7,153 bases of DNA from the NCBI GenBank assembly GCA_002376965.1, contig DFOV01000408.1:1-7153 (forward strand), given 5' to 3'. The translations under genes and the position numbers were made by a program. Source of the stretch: Gammaproteobacteria bacterium UBA3532. GTDB taxonomy: Bacteria; Pseudomonadota; Gammaproteobacteria; Enterobacterales; UBA3532. The notes beneath the pieces are model-generated. The model did not search any database. It worked only from the letters and a program-made list of their open reading frames with translations, and had not been told where the DNA came from. Every line of letters begins with the position of its first letter. Positions within the stretch are counted from its first letter, which is position 1. Positions 1-5,488 of the stretch are shown here, piece by piece.

Positions 1-184
1 GGCCGTTATCTGGGGCATCGGCGTACCCATGAGCTACCTGCTAGGATTCAGCATGGAGTTAGCCCTTATCGGCGTGTTTATTGCCATCGCGCTAGACGAG
101 CTAACCCGCGGCGGGGCATGCTTATATCGGTGGGTATCGAAGCAGTGGTGTAATAAGAGTTTGTATTCGGGGCAGTTGGCTTGA
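1..184 (+). CDS. MATE-family efflux transporter, C-terminal end (partial)
   Basis: Reading from base 2 there is an open frame of 60 codons ending in TGA at 182-184; the gene begins outside the window. The peptide starts with AVIWGIGVPMSYLLGF, continues through a second hydrophobic stretch (LALIGVFIAIALDELTRG) and ends in an Arg/Trp/Lys-rich hydrophilic tail (LYRWVSKQW). A final hydrophobic helix ending in an 'ALDE.xRG' turn and a basic tail resembles the end of MATE (NorM/DinF-like) cation-coupled drug efflux proteins of the inner membrane. That match is from memory of the family, and only about one eighth of the protein is visible, so another polytopic transporter remains possible. No clear terminator hairpin follows the stop. 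Confidence 0.6.
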   Translation, partial: AVIWGIGVPMSYLLGFSMELALIGVFIAIALDELTRGGACLYRWVSKQWCNKSLYSGQLA

Positions 185-197
185 ACAAAGGACCGAC

Positions 198-281
198 TGG
201 ATACAAAGATATCTATTTACCGCAAAAATAGCGCTAATTAGACATAATAGTATCCACAAAAGTCTTGTCTACGCTATACTA
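198..281 (+). promoter_or_regulatory. Putative hipB promoter and autoregulatory operator region
   Basis: A good -10-like hexamer TATACT lies at 275-280, about 20 bases before the hipB ATG; no convincing -35 sits at the usual distance. The AT-rich region contains several short inverted repeats. These are TGGATAC (198-204) with GTATCCA (250-256), TAGACA (239-244) with TGTCTA (266-271), TAGTAT (248-253) with ATACTA (276-281), and the near-palindrome ACAAAAGTCTTGT (256-268). HipB proteins repress their own operon, and the E. coli operator half-sites are TATCC and GGATA; both words occur here, but outward-facing and 45 bases apart. Promoter and operator roles are inference. Confidence 0.35.
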
Positions 282-299
282 AAACGAACCACATTTACG

Positions 300-605
300 A
301 TGTCGCGTGGCATGATAGATAAACGATTATTGCTCAGCGAAACCGAGCTACAACAAGCCTTTGCTGAATATTTACGCCAATTACGTGAAAAGGCCAAACT
401 ATCTCGCGCAGCGTTAGCCGAGCGCAGCACTGTGCCTGCGCCAACCATTAAAAAATTTGAGCTCACTGGCCAGATTTCTTTTCGCCAACTGCTGTTGCTC
501 TGGCAAAGCCTCGACGATCTTTCAAGACTCTATCAATTAACCCAGCAGCCACCTCAGCAACGCCTGCCATCCTCCATTGAAGAGGTGCTGAAAGATGGCC
601 TTTAA
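300..605 (+). CDS. hipB: HipB-like XRE-family antitoxin/transcriptional regulator
   Basis: This is a 101-residue protein with a Cro/C1-type helix-turn-helix at about residues 25-72 (LRQLREKAKLSRAALAERS...APTIKKFE), followed by a short C-terminal tail. Size, fold and position directly before a HipA remnant make it the antitoxin and autorepressor of a HipBA-type type II module. In the family, HipB dimers bind the operon operator and sequester the HipA serine/threonine kinase. The ATG at 300 is used; ATG at 312 (residue 5) is an alternative, and neither has a strong Shine-Dalgarno. Its last 11 bases overlap the hipA start codon at 595, the usual translationally coupled arrangement. Because hipA is broken, this gene is now an orphan antitoxin/regulator. 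The family call is solid; the name is by context. Confidence 0.8.
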   Translation: MSRGMIDKRLLLSETELQQAFAEYLRQLREKAKLSRAALAERSTVPAPTIKKFELTGQISFRQLLLLWQSLDDLSRLYQLTQQPPQQRLPSSIEEVLKDGL

Positions 606-910
606 GCCGCTCCAAAAGCTTAACGTCTGGCGCACACTGAGCAACGGCCAACAAGTAAAAGTAGGCACCCTGGCTCAAAGCCGCCAAGGCGTTTTCTTTC
701 AATATGAGCCAGACTATATTCAGCGCTTTGGCAACCGCCGCCAGCTTCTCGAAATGGGATAAAGCGCAACAGGCTATTTCGGAAATCATAGACTGCGTGA
801 ATGAATTCAAGCCAGTTGCTCAATCGCTTGGTGTAAGATCAGACACCATTCGCATCATCGAAAAGCGGCTCAACCAAACCTGGCAAGAGAATAAGCATCT
901 ATTGGATTAA
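595..910 (+). pseudogene. hipA: Remnant of HipA-family serine/threonine kinase toxin (internal deletion and frameshift)
   Basis: From ATG 595 the frame reads MAFKPLQKLNVWRTLSNGQQ...VGTLAQSRQGVFFQYEPDYIQRFGN, the N-terminal domain start typical of HipA-type toxins (about 46 residues). It then runs into RRQLLEMG and stops at 760-762. In the +1-shifted frame, from about 731 to the stop at 908-910, the sequence reads ATAASFSKWDKAQQAISEII and ends ...RLNQTWQENKHLLD, which looks like the extreme C-terminus of the same family. Intact members are roughly 400-440 residues, so about 300 residues, including the kinase core (ATP-binding and catalytic motifs), are missing. The junction lies near 731-740 and also shifts the frame. 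The gene should make no kinase. The start overlaps the end of hipB by 11 bases. An open frame starting at 704 is only the tail fragment with a chance ATG. Confidence 0.75.
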
Positions 911-932
911 ACAGTGCCAACCCTATTCGGCG

Positions 933-1547
933 TCAGGCCTTGCCAGGCCGCTTAAACCGCTTCCGAGCATCCTCAACCTTTTCCCGAAACACGCACCCCT
1001 CAACATGGTCATTGACCATTCCCATAGCCTGCATAAAAGCATACACCGTGGTGGGGCCAACAAATTTCCAGCCGTGCTTTTTCAGTGCCTTTGATAGCGC
1101 GGTAGATTCGTTGGATGTTGAAACGCTTTGTGGCTCAGGCAAATCACTTTCGACAGGTTCGAAGCGCCAGAAATAGGCAGCAAGAGAGCCTTCTTGCTCG
1201 ACCAGCTCCTTGGCTCGTCGAGCATTATTGATGACCGCTTCGATTTTTCCACGATGACGAACGATGCCTTTATCTGCCAGCAACCGTTCAACATCAGCCT
1301 CGTTAAAATCAGCAACTTGGTTAAAATCGAAGTTGGCAAAAGCGGCACGAAAGTTATCACGCTTGGCCAGAATAGTGCGCCAGCTTAAGCCGGATTGAAA
1401 GCTCTCAAGACAGAGCTTTTCAAACAAGCGGATGTCGTCATCCACTGGGTAGCCCCATTCGTTATCGTGATAATCAAAAAATTCCGTGACTGTCGAACAC
1501 CAGCCACAGCGCGGTTGGCCATCGGGTCCGTTTACTGTTGTATTCAT
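933..1547 (-). CDS. tag: DNA-3-methyladenine glycosylase I
   Basis: This 204-residue protein is of the TAG family, a base-excision-repair enzyme that removes 3-methyladenine from alkylated DNA in the cytoplasm. Visible hallmarks are the RCGWC start motif (Cys14), YHDNEWG (His27), CLESFQSGLSW (Glu48, Trp56, base-binding pocket), IVRHRGKIEAVINNA, LSKALKKHGWKFVGPTTVYAFMQA, and NDHVEGC (His181, Cys185). By alignment with E. coli Tag, Cys14, His27, His181 and Cys185 match the four zinc-snap ligands Cys4, His17, His175 and Cys179; the N-terminus is about 10 residues longer and the C-terminus has a basic tail. GAGGAA at 1551-1556 (complement strand) is a good ribosome-binding site for this ATG. It is convergent with the hipA remnant (22 bases apart) and divergent from the tacAT module. 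Confidence 0.95.
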   Translation of the reverse strand: MNTTVNGPDGQPRCGWCSTVTEFFDYHDNEWGYPVDDDIRLFEKLCLESFQSGLSWRTILAKRDNFRAAFANFDFNQVADFNEADVERLLADKGIVRHRGKIEAVINNARRAKELVEQEGSLAAYFWRFEPVESDLPEPQSVSTSNESTALSKALKKHGWKFVGPTTVYAFMQAMGMVNDHVEGCVFREKVEDARKRFKRPGKA

Positions 1548-1670
1548 GGTTTCCTCTGTGCGTAAGCGAGTAGATAGTTGAGGCTTTTAATTCCCTTCCA
1601 AGTATTTCAGAGATAGCGATATTTTCAACGACAGCGCGCTCAAATAGGCACTTACCAAGGCAACACCGAG

Positions 1671-1742
1671 TTGCATTTAACCGTCATTCAGAACATACTA
1701 TCGATGTGACACTTTGACACATACTAGTAACCGTTGACAACA
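1671..1742 (+). promoter_or_regulatory. Putative promoter/operator of the tacAT module
   Basis: The 209-base gap between tag and the antitoxin carries repeated words just before the antitoxin start. ACATACTA occurs at 1693-1700 and 1719-1726. TGACAC occurs at 1707-1712 and 1715-1720, with a TGACAA variant at 1735-1740. A possible promoter is TTGCAT (1671-1676) and TACTAT (1696-1701) with a long 19-base spacer. Ribbon-helix-helix antitoxins of this family repress their operon by binding repeated or palindromic boxes near the promoter, so these repeats are candidates. Both assignments are inference. Confidence 0.3.
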
Positions 1743-1756
1743 CATAAGTAAGACAT

Positions 1757-2029
1757 ATGGCAACCACACTACCACGCATCACCGCCAGGGTCGATGCCCA
1801 CACGCAAGACTTGCTAACTCAAGCCGCCGCCATTGCGGGTATGTCCAGTATCAACTCCTTTGTGTTAAGCGCCGCCATCGAAAAAGCCAAACAAGTTATT
1901 GAGCGCGAACAAACTCTTAAACTCAGCCAAGCCGATGCCGAGCTACTGATGGAAGCGCTTGACCAACCACCAACTCCAAACGAAAAGCTTCAAGCTGCCT
2001 CAAAGCGCTATCCTAGCAAATCGCAATGA
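1757..2029 (+). CDS. tacA: DUF1778 ribbon-helix-helix antitoxin (TacA-like)
   Basis: This 90-residue protein has an N-terminal ribbon-helix-helix at about residues 5-48: strand PRITARVD, then helices around DLLTQAAAIAG and SINSFVLSAAIEKAKQVIE. A Gln/Glu-rich helix and a short Pro-rich, basic tail follow (PPTPNEKLQAASKRYPSKSQ). This matches DUF1778/TacA antitoxins, which bind DNA through the N-terminal domain and wrap the GNAT toxin with the C-terminal segment. The pattern 'DQPPTPNEKL' after the second helix is typical of the family. The stop codon overlaps the toxin start in an ATGA junction (2026-2029), implying one operon and translational coupling. The start ATG at 1757 has only a weak Shine-Dalgarno. 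Confidence 0.88.
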   Translation: MATTLPRITARVDAHTQDLLTQAAAIAGMSSINSFVLSAAIEKAKQVIEREQTLKLSQADAELLMEALDQPPTPNEKLQAASKRYPSKSQ

Positions 2030-2526
2030 TGCACACCGCGCTGTTGGACAAAGCCAAGCACGATAGAAATCGCTTTCACTGTGGCATCGAATCCCTTGAT
2101 AACTATCTCAAAATCAGTGCCAACCAGCAGGCTAAGCGAGACAACACCAGAACCTTTGTGCTCGAAGATGCCAACGACAACAGCCACATTGTTGGCTTTT
2201 ACACCCTCACCATGACCACCATTGCTCTTTCGGCTCTGCCCGACAAGCTTCAAAAGAAGCACCGCTCTTCAACATCGGGCGGACTCATTGCTCGCTTGGC
2301 GGTTGACCAGCGTTACAAAGGGCAAGGCTTTGGTGAATGGCTATTGATAGACGCACTACGAAAACTGCTCACCGCCAGCGATAGCGTAGCTTTTCCGTTT
2401 GTTATTGTTGACGCGAAGGATGGCGCGATACGGTTTTACCAACGCTATGGATTTCGGGCTTTTCGGGACATCCCGAATAAGCTGTTTATTACGGTTGCGG
2501 ATTTGCGGGTGAGTTTGGCCCGATAA
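2026..2526 (+). CDS. tacT: GNAT-family acetyltransferase toxin (TacT-like)
   Basis: This is a 166-residue GNAT protein paired with a DUF1778 antitoxin. Known members (TacT, AtaT, KacT) acetylate the free amino group of aminoacyl-tRNA and block translation. The acetyl-CoA pyrophosphate loop is visible as LAVDQRYKGQGFGEWLL, with R96-Y-K-G-Q-G101 fitting Q/R-x-x-G-x-G/A. The C-terminal AIRFYQRYGF contains the conserved GNAT tyrosine (Tyr138), the likely general acid. The N-terminal LLDKAKHDRNRFHCGIESLDNYL is the usual opening of this toxin clade. Length is normal and there is no frameshift, so the module appears intact. Which tRNA it targets cannot be read from the sequence. The stop lies 3 bases from the stop of the convergent yedK-like gene. 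Confidence 0.9.
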   Translation: MMHTALLDKAKHDRNRFHCGIESLDNYLKISANQQAKRDNTRTFVLEDANDNSHIVGFYTLTMTTIALSALPDKLQKKHRSSTSGGLIARLAVDQRYKGQGFGEWLLIDALRKLLTASDSVAFPFVIVDAKDGAIRFYQRYGFRAFRDIPNKLFITVADLRVSLAR

Positions 2527-2529
2527 AAT

Positions 2530-3123
2530 CTAGACTAATTCCGCCACAACTACCCCCGGCGCTACTGGCAGCAACAACGGCGCTAGCCTATCAACATCAC
2601 TATGCATCCAGTAGTCCAGATTTTCTGGCAGGATCAGCAATGGCATGCGGTGGTGGTAGCGGGCGTAGTCTGGGTTTGGGTGGATGGTAAGGGTGACGAA
2701 CTGGCTTGGTTGGGATGGGTCGTTGGCTGGGGGTGGGAAGTATAGTCCGGCCATCAGAAAGCCTTCGCCTTGGCTGGGTCGAAACAGGTATTTTTGCTTG
2801 CTGCCAGAGATGGTTGACCATTCGTACCAGCCGGAGCAGGGCACCACGCAGCGGCGAGTGTGCATGGCGTTTTTAAAGGTGGTTTTGGTGGCGGCAGTTT
2901 CGGCTTGGGCATTGATTAGCAAGCGCTTGGCCCAAGCCGGTTGGATGCCCCATGTCATAGATTCTGTGGTGTAGCATTGCTGGTCTTTTTCCGCTTTATG
3001 CAACACGGTCATGGATTGGGAGGGGCAGATATCAGGATTGGTTTCTGTGATCGCAGGCATGTCGAGCATATGGCTTAGCCATTGATTCAAGGGATCGCTG
3101 ATCACGTTCATTCTACCGCACAT
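2530..3123 (-). CDS. yedK: SRAP-family abasic-site processing protein (YedK/HMCES-like)
   Basis: This 197-residue protein is of the SOS response-associated peptidase family. These proteins cap abasic sites in single-stranded DNA through a thiazolidine link to the N-terminal cysteine exposed after Met removal. The start must be the Met of MCGR (3121-3123), because Cys2 must follow it; an in-frame extension of 12 residues upstream is rejected. AAGAGGAG just upstream supports this start. Other family residues are N71 in INAQAET, E101 in PCSGWYEW and H157 in YHHRMPLLIL, matching the Asn, Glu and His of the E. coli YedK active site. The gene is convergent with tacT. Its upstream side is occupied by a long palindromic element beginning about 24 bases before the start, so its promoter is not obvious; it may lie within the element or come from upstream transcription. 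Confidence 0.95.
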   Translation of the reverse strand: MCGRMNVISDPLNQWLSHMLDMPAITETNPDICPSQSMTVLHKAEKDQQCYTTESMTWGIQPAWAKRLLINAQAETAATKTTFKNAMHTRRCVVPCSGWYEWSTISGSKQKYLFRPSQGEGFLMAGLYFPPPANDPSQPSQFVTLTIHPNPDYARYHHRMPLLILPENLDYWMHSDVDRLAPLLLPVAPGVVVAELV

Positions 3124-3128
3124 AGTAG

Positions 3129-3133
3129 CTCCT
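3129..3133 (-). promoter_or_regulatory. Ribosome-binding site fixing the yedK start
   Basis: On the minus strand this reads AGGAG (within AAGAGGAG), 5 bases before the ATG at 3121-3123. It selects the start that places the catalytic cysteine at position 2 instead of the longer in-frame start at 3159. Confidence 0.8.
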
Positions 3134-3146
3134 CTTGATACCCCGT

Positions 3147-3251
3147 GCGCCTTGGCCAACTAGCTATCAGAAAACGCTGTGAATACATCCATGTACGCTC
3201 GGGCACGGGTCCATCCGTGCAACGTTTCTGCTAGCCAGTTGGCCAAGTCGC
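3147..3251. repeat. Nested palindrome element A (outer stem plus two hairpins)
   Basis: Outer arms are 3147-3176 and 3223-3251. GCG.CTTGGCCAACT.GCTA matches its reverse complement with three mismatches and one bulged base over about 29 positions. Inside are two small hairpins: TACA/TGTA around 3184-3195, and GCACGGG/TCCGTGC at 3203-3220 (last pair G-T). Both have the apical loop TCCA on the plus strand. The whole can fold into a three-way junction, as single-stranded DNA or RNA. It resembles short palindromic elements dispersed in gammaproteobacterial genomes (REP- or MITE-like), but no transposase or target duplication is visible. It lies between yedK and element B. Confidence 0.7.
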
Positions 3252-3279
3252 ACTCACATTAGCGATGTAAAACGCTATT

Positions 3280-3409
3280 GTCAGGCTCAGGGGAGGGTAA
3301 GGCAGGTTCTTTGCCACAAAAATCAGGGATGATTTTTGAGGAGAATCCGCGCATGGAGCGCGTATTCTCCGCTGGCGAAGGTTCTGACTTGCCCTCCCCT
3401 GGGCCTGAC
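3280..3409. repeat. Nested palindrome element B (36-bp outer stem plus two hairpins)
   Basis: Outer arms 3280-3315 and 3374-3409 are 29/36 complementary, and five of the seven differences are G-U wobbles if the plus strand is RNA. Inside are a perfect 9-bp hairpin with a GNRA-type GGGA loop (3317-3338) and a 12/13-bp hairpin GGAGAATCCGCGC with loop ATGGA (3340-3370). On the minus strand these loops read TCCC and TCCAT, like the TCCA loops of element A, which is therefore in the opposite orientation. The right end lies two bases from the rlmG stop, so the element may form or replace the 3' end structure of that transcript. No T-tract follows, so classic intrinsic termination is not evident. 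Confidence 0.8.
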
Positions 3410-3411
3410 TA

Positions 3412-4539
3412 TTACTTAACCGCTTTCAAAATCACAAATTTCTTATTCGCTGCTACATGATGATAGTTACCAAACAGCTTCTTCAACTTGGCGTGATAAC
3501 CCAAATGCCGATTCGCCACCACCCACAGCTCGCCTCCCGTTTTTAAGGCACGCTTGGCCGAGCGAAACATGTTCCAGGCGATATCATCACCCTTTGCGTG
3601 TTGTTGATGAAACGGCGGATTATTCAACACCCAATCAACACTACTGGCTTCAACACCTTCCAGTGCATCGGTCACTAAATAGGTTGCATTAGTATGCTCG
3701 CCAAAACAAGCGTGCATATTTTGGCGTGCTGAGGCGATGGCCATGTATGACTCATCGCTAAAAATCAGCTTCGCCTGCGGATATTGTCGTGCTGCGATCA
3801 AGCCTAGAGAGCCATCGCCACACCCCATATCAGCAATCACCTTAGCCTCTGCTTCCTCCGGCAGGTTTTCCAGCAAAAACCGTGTGCCTAGATCGAGCTT
3901 GTTGCCGCCAAAAACATTGGCATGGCTGGAAATGTCAACATCCCACGGCGACAAGCGATGGCTTTTGGGATAAGGCGACTTGAGAGCGATGGCGCTATCC
4001 ACCTCACTGAAAATCAACCGCGCCTTCTTCCGCGCCAATGATGTACGCGTTGGGCCAATATACTTTTCAAACAGAGCCAGTGTAGACGTGTGGATATGCT
4101 TGGCCATGCCAGCGGCGATGATCTGCGTGTGCTGATGGCAATAAGGCTTTAGCCGACACAATATATCTTCCAGCCATGCCAAGGTTTTCGGCACTTTAAT
4201 AATCACCACATCCAAAGGCGCATCTGGCTCGCTCAAAGAATCCACCATTAGGCCAAACTCGGTGATACCGTTCGCTTCATAATTTTGACGCAATGCGCGC
4301 TGCGCCATCAATGAATCGGTTTGCGAGGTTGGCCCATGACCGTGCAGCGCAACTGCCAAAGCACCAAAACCATCGTTAACAATCCACCAGCGACCAGATG
4401 GGCGAATTTCCTGCTCGAAAAGATGGTGGAGGATGTACTCGTCGGCAGCATCCCAGGCGCGTAACGTCGGATCTTTAGACAGTGGATAGCGCTGTAAAAC
4501 AAACTCGCCCTGAGGGACAGATAACATATTCTCACTCAT
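3412..4539 (-). CDS. rlmG: 23S rRNA (guanine(1835)-N(2))-methyltransferase
   Basis: This is a SAM-dependent methyltransferase of about 375 residues, of the RlmG/RsmC type, acting on 23S rRNA G1835 (E. coli numbering). Numbering from the longest open frame (start 4554), the N-terminal half is a degenerate methyltransferase domain with LRAWDAADEYIL and VVIIKVPKTLAWLED. The C-terminal half has SAM motif I VIADMGCGDGSLGL (about 239-252), acidic FSDESYMA, and catalytic NPPF followed by HQQH (312-318). It ends in ANRHLGYHAKLKKLFGN and KKFVILKAVK, very like E. coli RlmG. The start at 4539 (MSEN) gives the family length and overlaps the mipA stop by 8 bases; starts at 4554 and 4527 are alternatives, none with a strong Shine-Dalgarno, so coupling to mipA translation is likely. 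The stop abuts palindrome element B. Confidence 0.95.
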   Translation of the reverse strand: MSENMLSVPQGEFVLQRYPLSKDPTLRAWDAADEYILHHLFEQEIRPSGRWWIVNDGFGALAVALHGHGPTSQTDSLMAQRALRQNYEANGITEFGLMVDSLSEPDAPLDVVIIKVPKTLAWLEDILCRLKPYCHQHTQIIAAGMAKHIHTSTLALFEKYIGPTRTSLARKKARLIFSEVDSAIALKSPYPKSHRLSPWDVDISSHANVFGGNKLDLGTRFLLENLPEEAEAKVIADMGCGDGSLGLIAARQYPQAKLIFSDESYMAIASARQNMHACFGEHTNATYLVTDALEGVEASSVDWVLNNPPFHQQHAKGDDIAWNMFRSAKRALKTGGELWVVANRHLGYHAKLKKLFGNYHHVAANKKFVILKAVK

Positions 4540-5386
4540 CGGTTGATGGCCCATGACGCTTGCTTAAATCGACATGCTCTTTCGACGCGGCAAAAATCCA
4601 GGCAACCGCCACGCCCAAGCTCAAGGCATCCTCTTTTTCGACCAGTGGGCTGTCTTCAAACGCACTGCCCGACATATTGCGATAGCGGGCAAAACTACCA
4701 AACCACCATTTACCAATCCGCCGCGACATACCAACCGACACCCGCCAACCACCATAGCCGCCATCAGCTTCATAGGCCGGTCGCCATGAAGTGGCATATT
4801 CATCATCCACCCCATAGACATAATCAAAATAACGCTCATCAGCCAATATAACGCCAGCAGTGGCATTGATGCTCCAGTTTTCAAGATGGCGAACCGGCAA
4901 AATATGGCGATAACGAAATTGAGGGGTTGATGTCCATCCAACGTGGTCTACATAGCTAAAATCACTGGCAAAATTGGCATGTACCGGCACCTCTACTGAC
5001 CACAGCCCTGTGTCTACTTCACCACCCAGACGATAACTAAACTTAGGGCCAATACCGACAACCGGATCGAGATCGTCCATGCCAACACGACGCTCATTAT
5101 CATCGCTTTTGACCGGCAGCGTACCGCCAAAACCTACCTCGATAGACCAGTCATCACCATCCGCCAATATGCCGCGAATCGCCCGCCGATCGACTTTGAT
5201 CCGATCGCCACGATAAACAAAATAAGGAAAAGGGACCACCACCGCTCGGGTGTTGGATGCACCGGGGTAGTCGTTAAAATAAGCAGAGGAAAGGCCAACC
5301 CCAGCTTCCCACAAGGGTGCTTCCTGAGCGGAAGCAGAAAAGGCACTGGATAAGGCCAGCGCCGACAATAGCAATGAGTGTTTCAT
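4532..5386 (-). CDS. mipA: MipA/OmpV family outer-membrane protein
   Basis: This 284-residue protein has a clear Sec signal peptide: MKHSLLLSALALSSAFSASA, cleaved before QEAPLW with an A-S-A box. The mature protein is rich in alternating aromatic/polar strands (GVGLSSAYFNDYPGA, VVPFPYFVYRGDRIKV, GFGGTLPVKSDDNERR, GIGPKFSYRLG, FARYRNMSGSAFEDSPLVEK), the pattern of MipA/OmpV beta-barrels. Family members include MltA-interacting protein and OmpV; their precise role is unsettled. ATG 5386 is preferred because the signal peptide starts there; a TTG nine bases upstream is in frame. The predicted last strand ends in VAWIF, but a 19-residue polar tail (AASKEHVDLSKRHGPSTDE) follows, which is unusual for a barrel and overlaps the start of rlmG. 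It is divergent from the small membrane protein gene at 5489. Confidence 0.88.
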   Translation of the reverse strand: MKHSLLLSALALSSAFSASAQEAPLWEAGVGLSSAYFNDYPGASNTRAVVVPFPYFVYRGDRIKVDRRAIRGILADGDDWSIEVGFGGTLPVKSDDNERRVGMDDLDPVVGIGPKFSYRLGGEVDTGLWSVEVPVHANFASDFSYVDHVGWTSTPQFRYRHILPVRHLENWSINATAGVILADERYFDYVYGVDDEYATSWRPAYEADGGYGGWRVSVGMSRRIGKWWFGSFARYRNMSGSAFEDSPLVEKEDALSLGVAVAWIFAASKEHVDLSKRHGPSTDE

Positions 5387-5419
5387 AGATGACAATTTTG
5401 TTATGCTTGAGTGGCCTAA

Positions 5420-5425
5420 AGTATA
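5420..5425 (-). promoter_or_regulatory. Putative -10 element of the mipA-rlmG operon
   Basis: On the minus strand this reads TATACT, about 34 bases before the mipA start. That leaves room for a short leader. No good -35 is found at 16-18 bases, so this is a tentative promoter call. Confidence 0.35.
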
Positions 5426-5488
5426 TGCGAGCCACTGGATAATTACATGCTAAAATGGTTGCTACCTGCCTGAACCATCACACACCCT

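Noticed and set aside
463..810. 115-codon minus-strand open frame over hipBA
   Set aside because: It is antisense to a recognisable hipB and hipA remnant, and its peptide shows no family features.
704..910. Independent small gene of 68 codons
   Set aside because: It is the C-terminal tail of the broken hipA read from a chance ATG in another frame, without a ribosome-binding site.
940..1388. Open frames antisense to, or out of frame with, tag
   Set aside because: The tag frame contains all family motifs and zinc ligands across this region.
3124..3159. 12-residue N-terminal extension of the yedK-like protein
   Set aside because: It would bury the catalytic cysteine that must be residue 2, and the Shine-Dalgarno sits just before the MCGR start.
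3147..3251. Integron attC-like site, because of TTGGCCAAC ... GTTGGCCAA arms
   Set aside because: The arms do not fit the RYYYAAC / GTTRRRY core sites, no cassette or integrase is present, and two inner hairpins are not the attC layout.
3278..3460. Open frame of 60 codons on the plus strand
   Set aside because: It lies almost wholly inside palindrome element B and the end of rlmG; the open frame is a by-product of the inverted repeat.
4543..4941. Open frames of about 70-106 codons on both strands within mipA
   Set aside because: They are shadows of the mipA coding frame; mipA has the signal peptide and barrel pattern.
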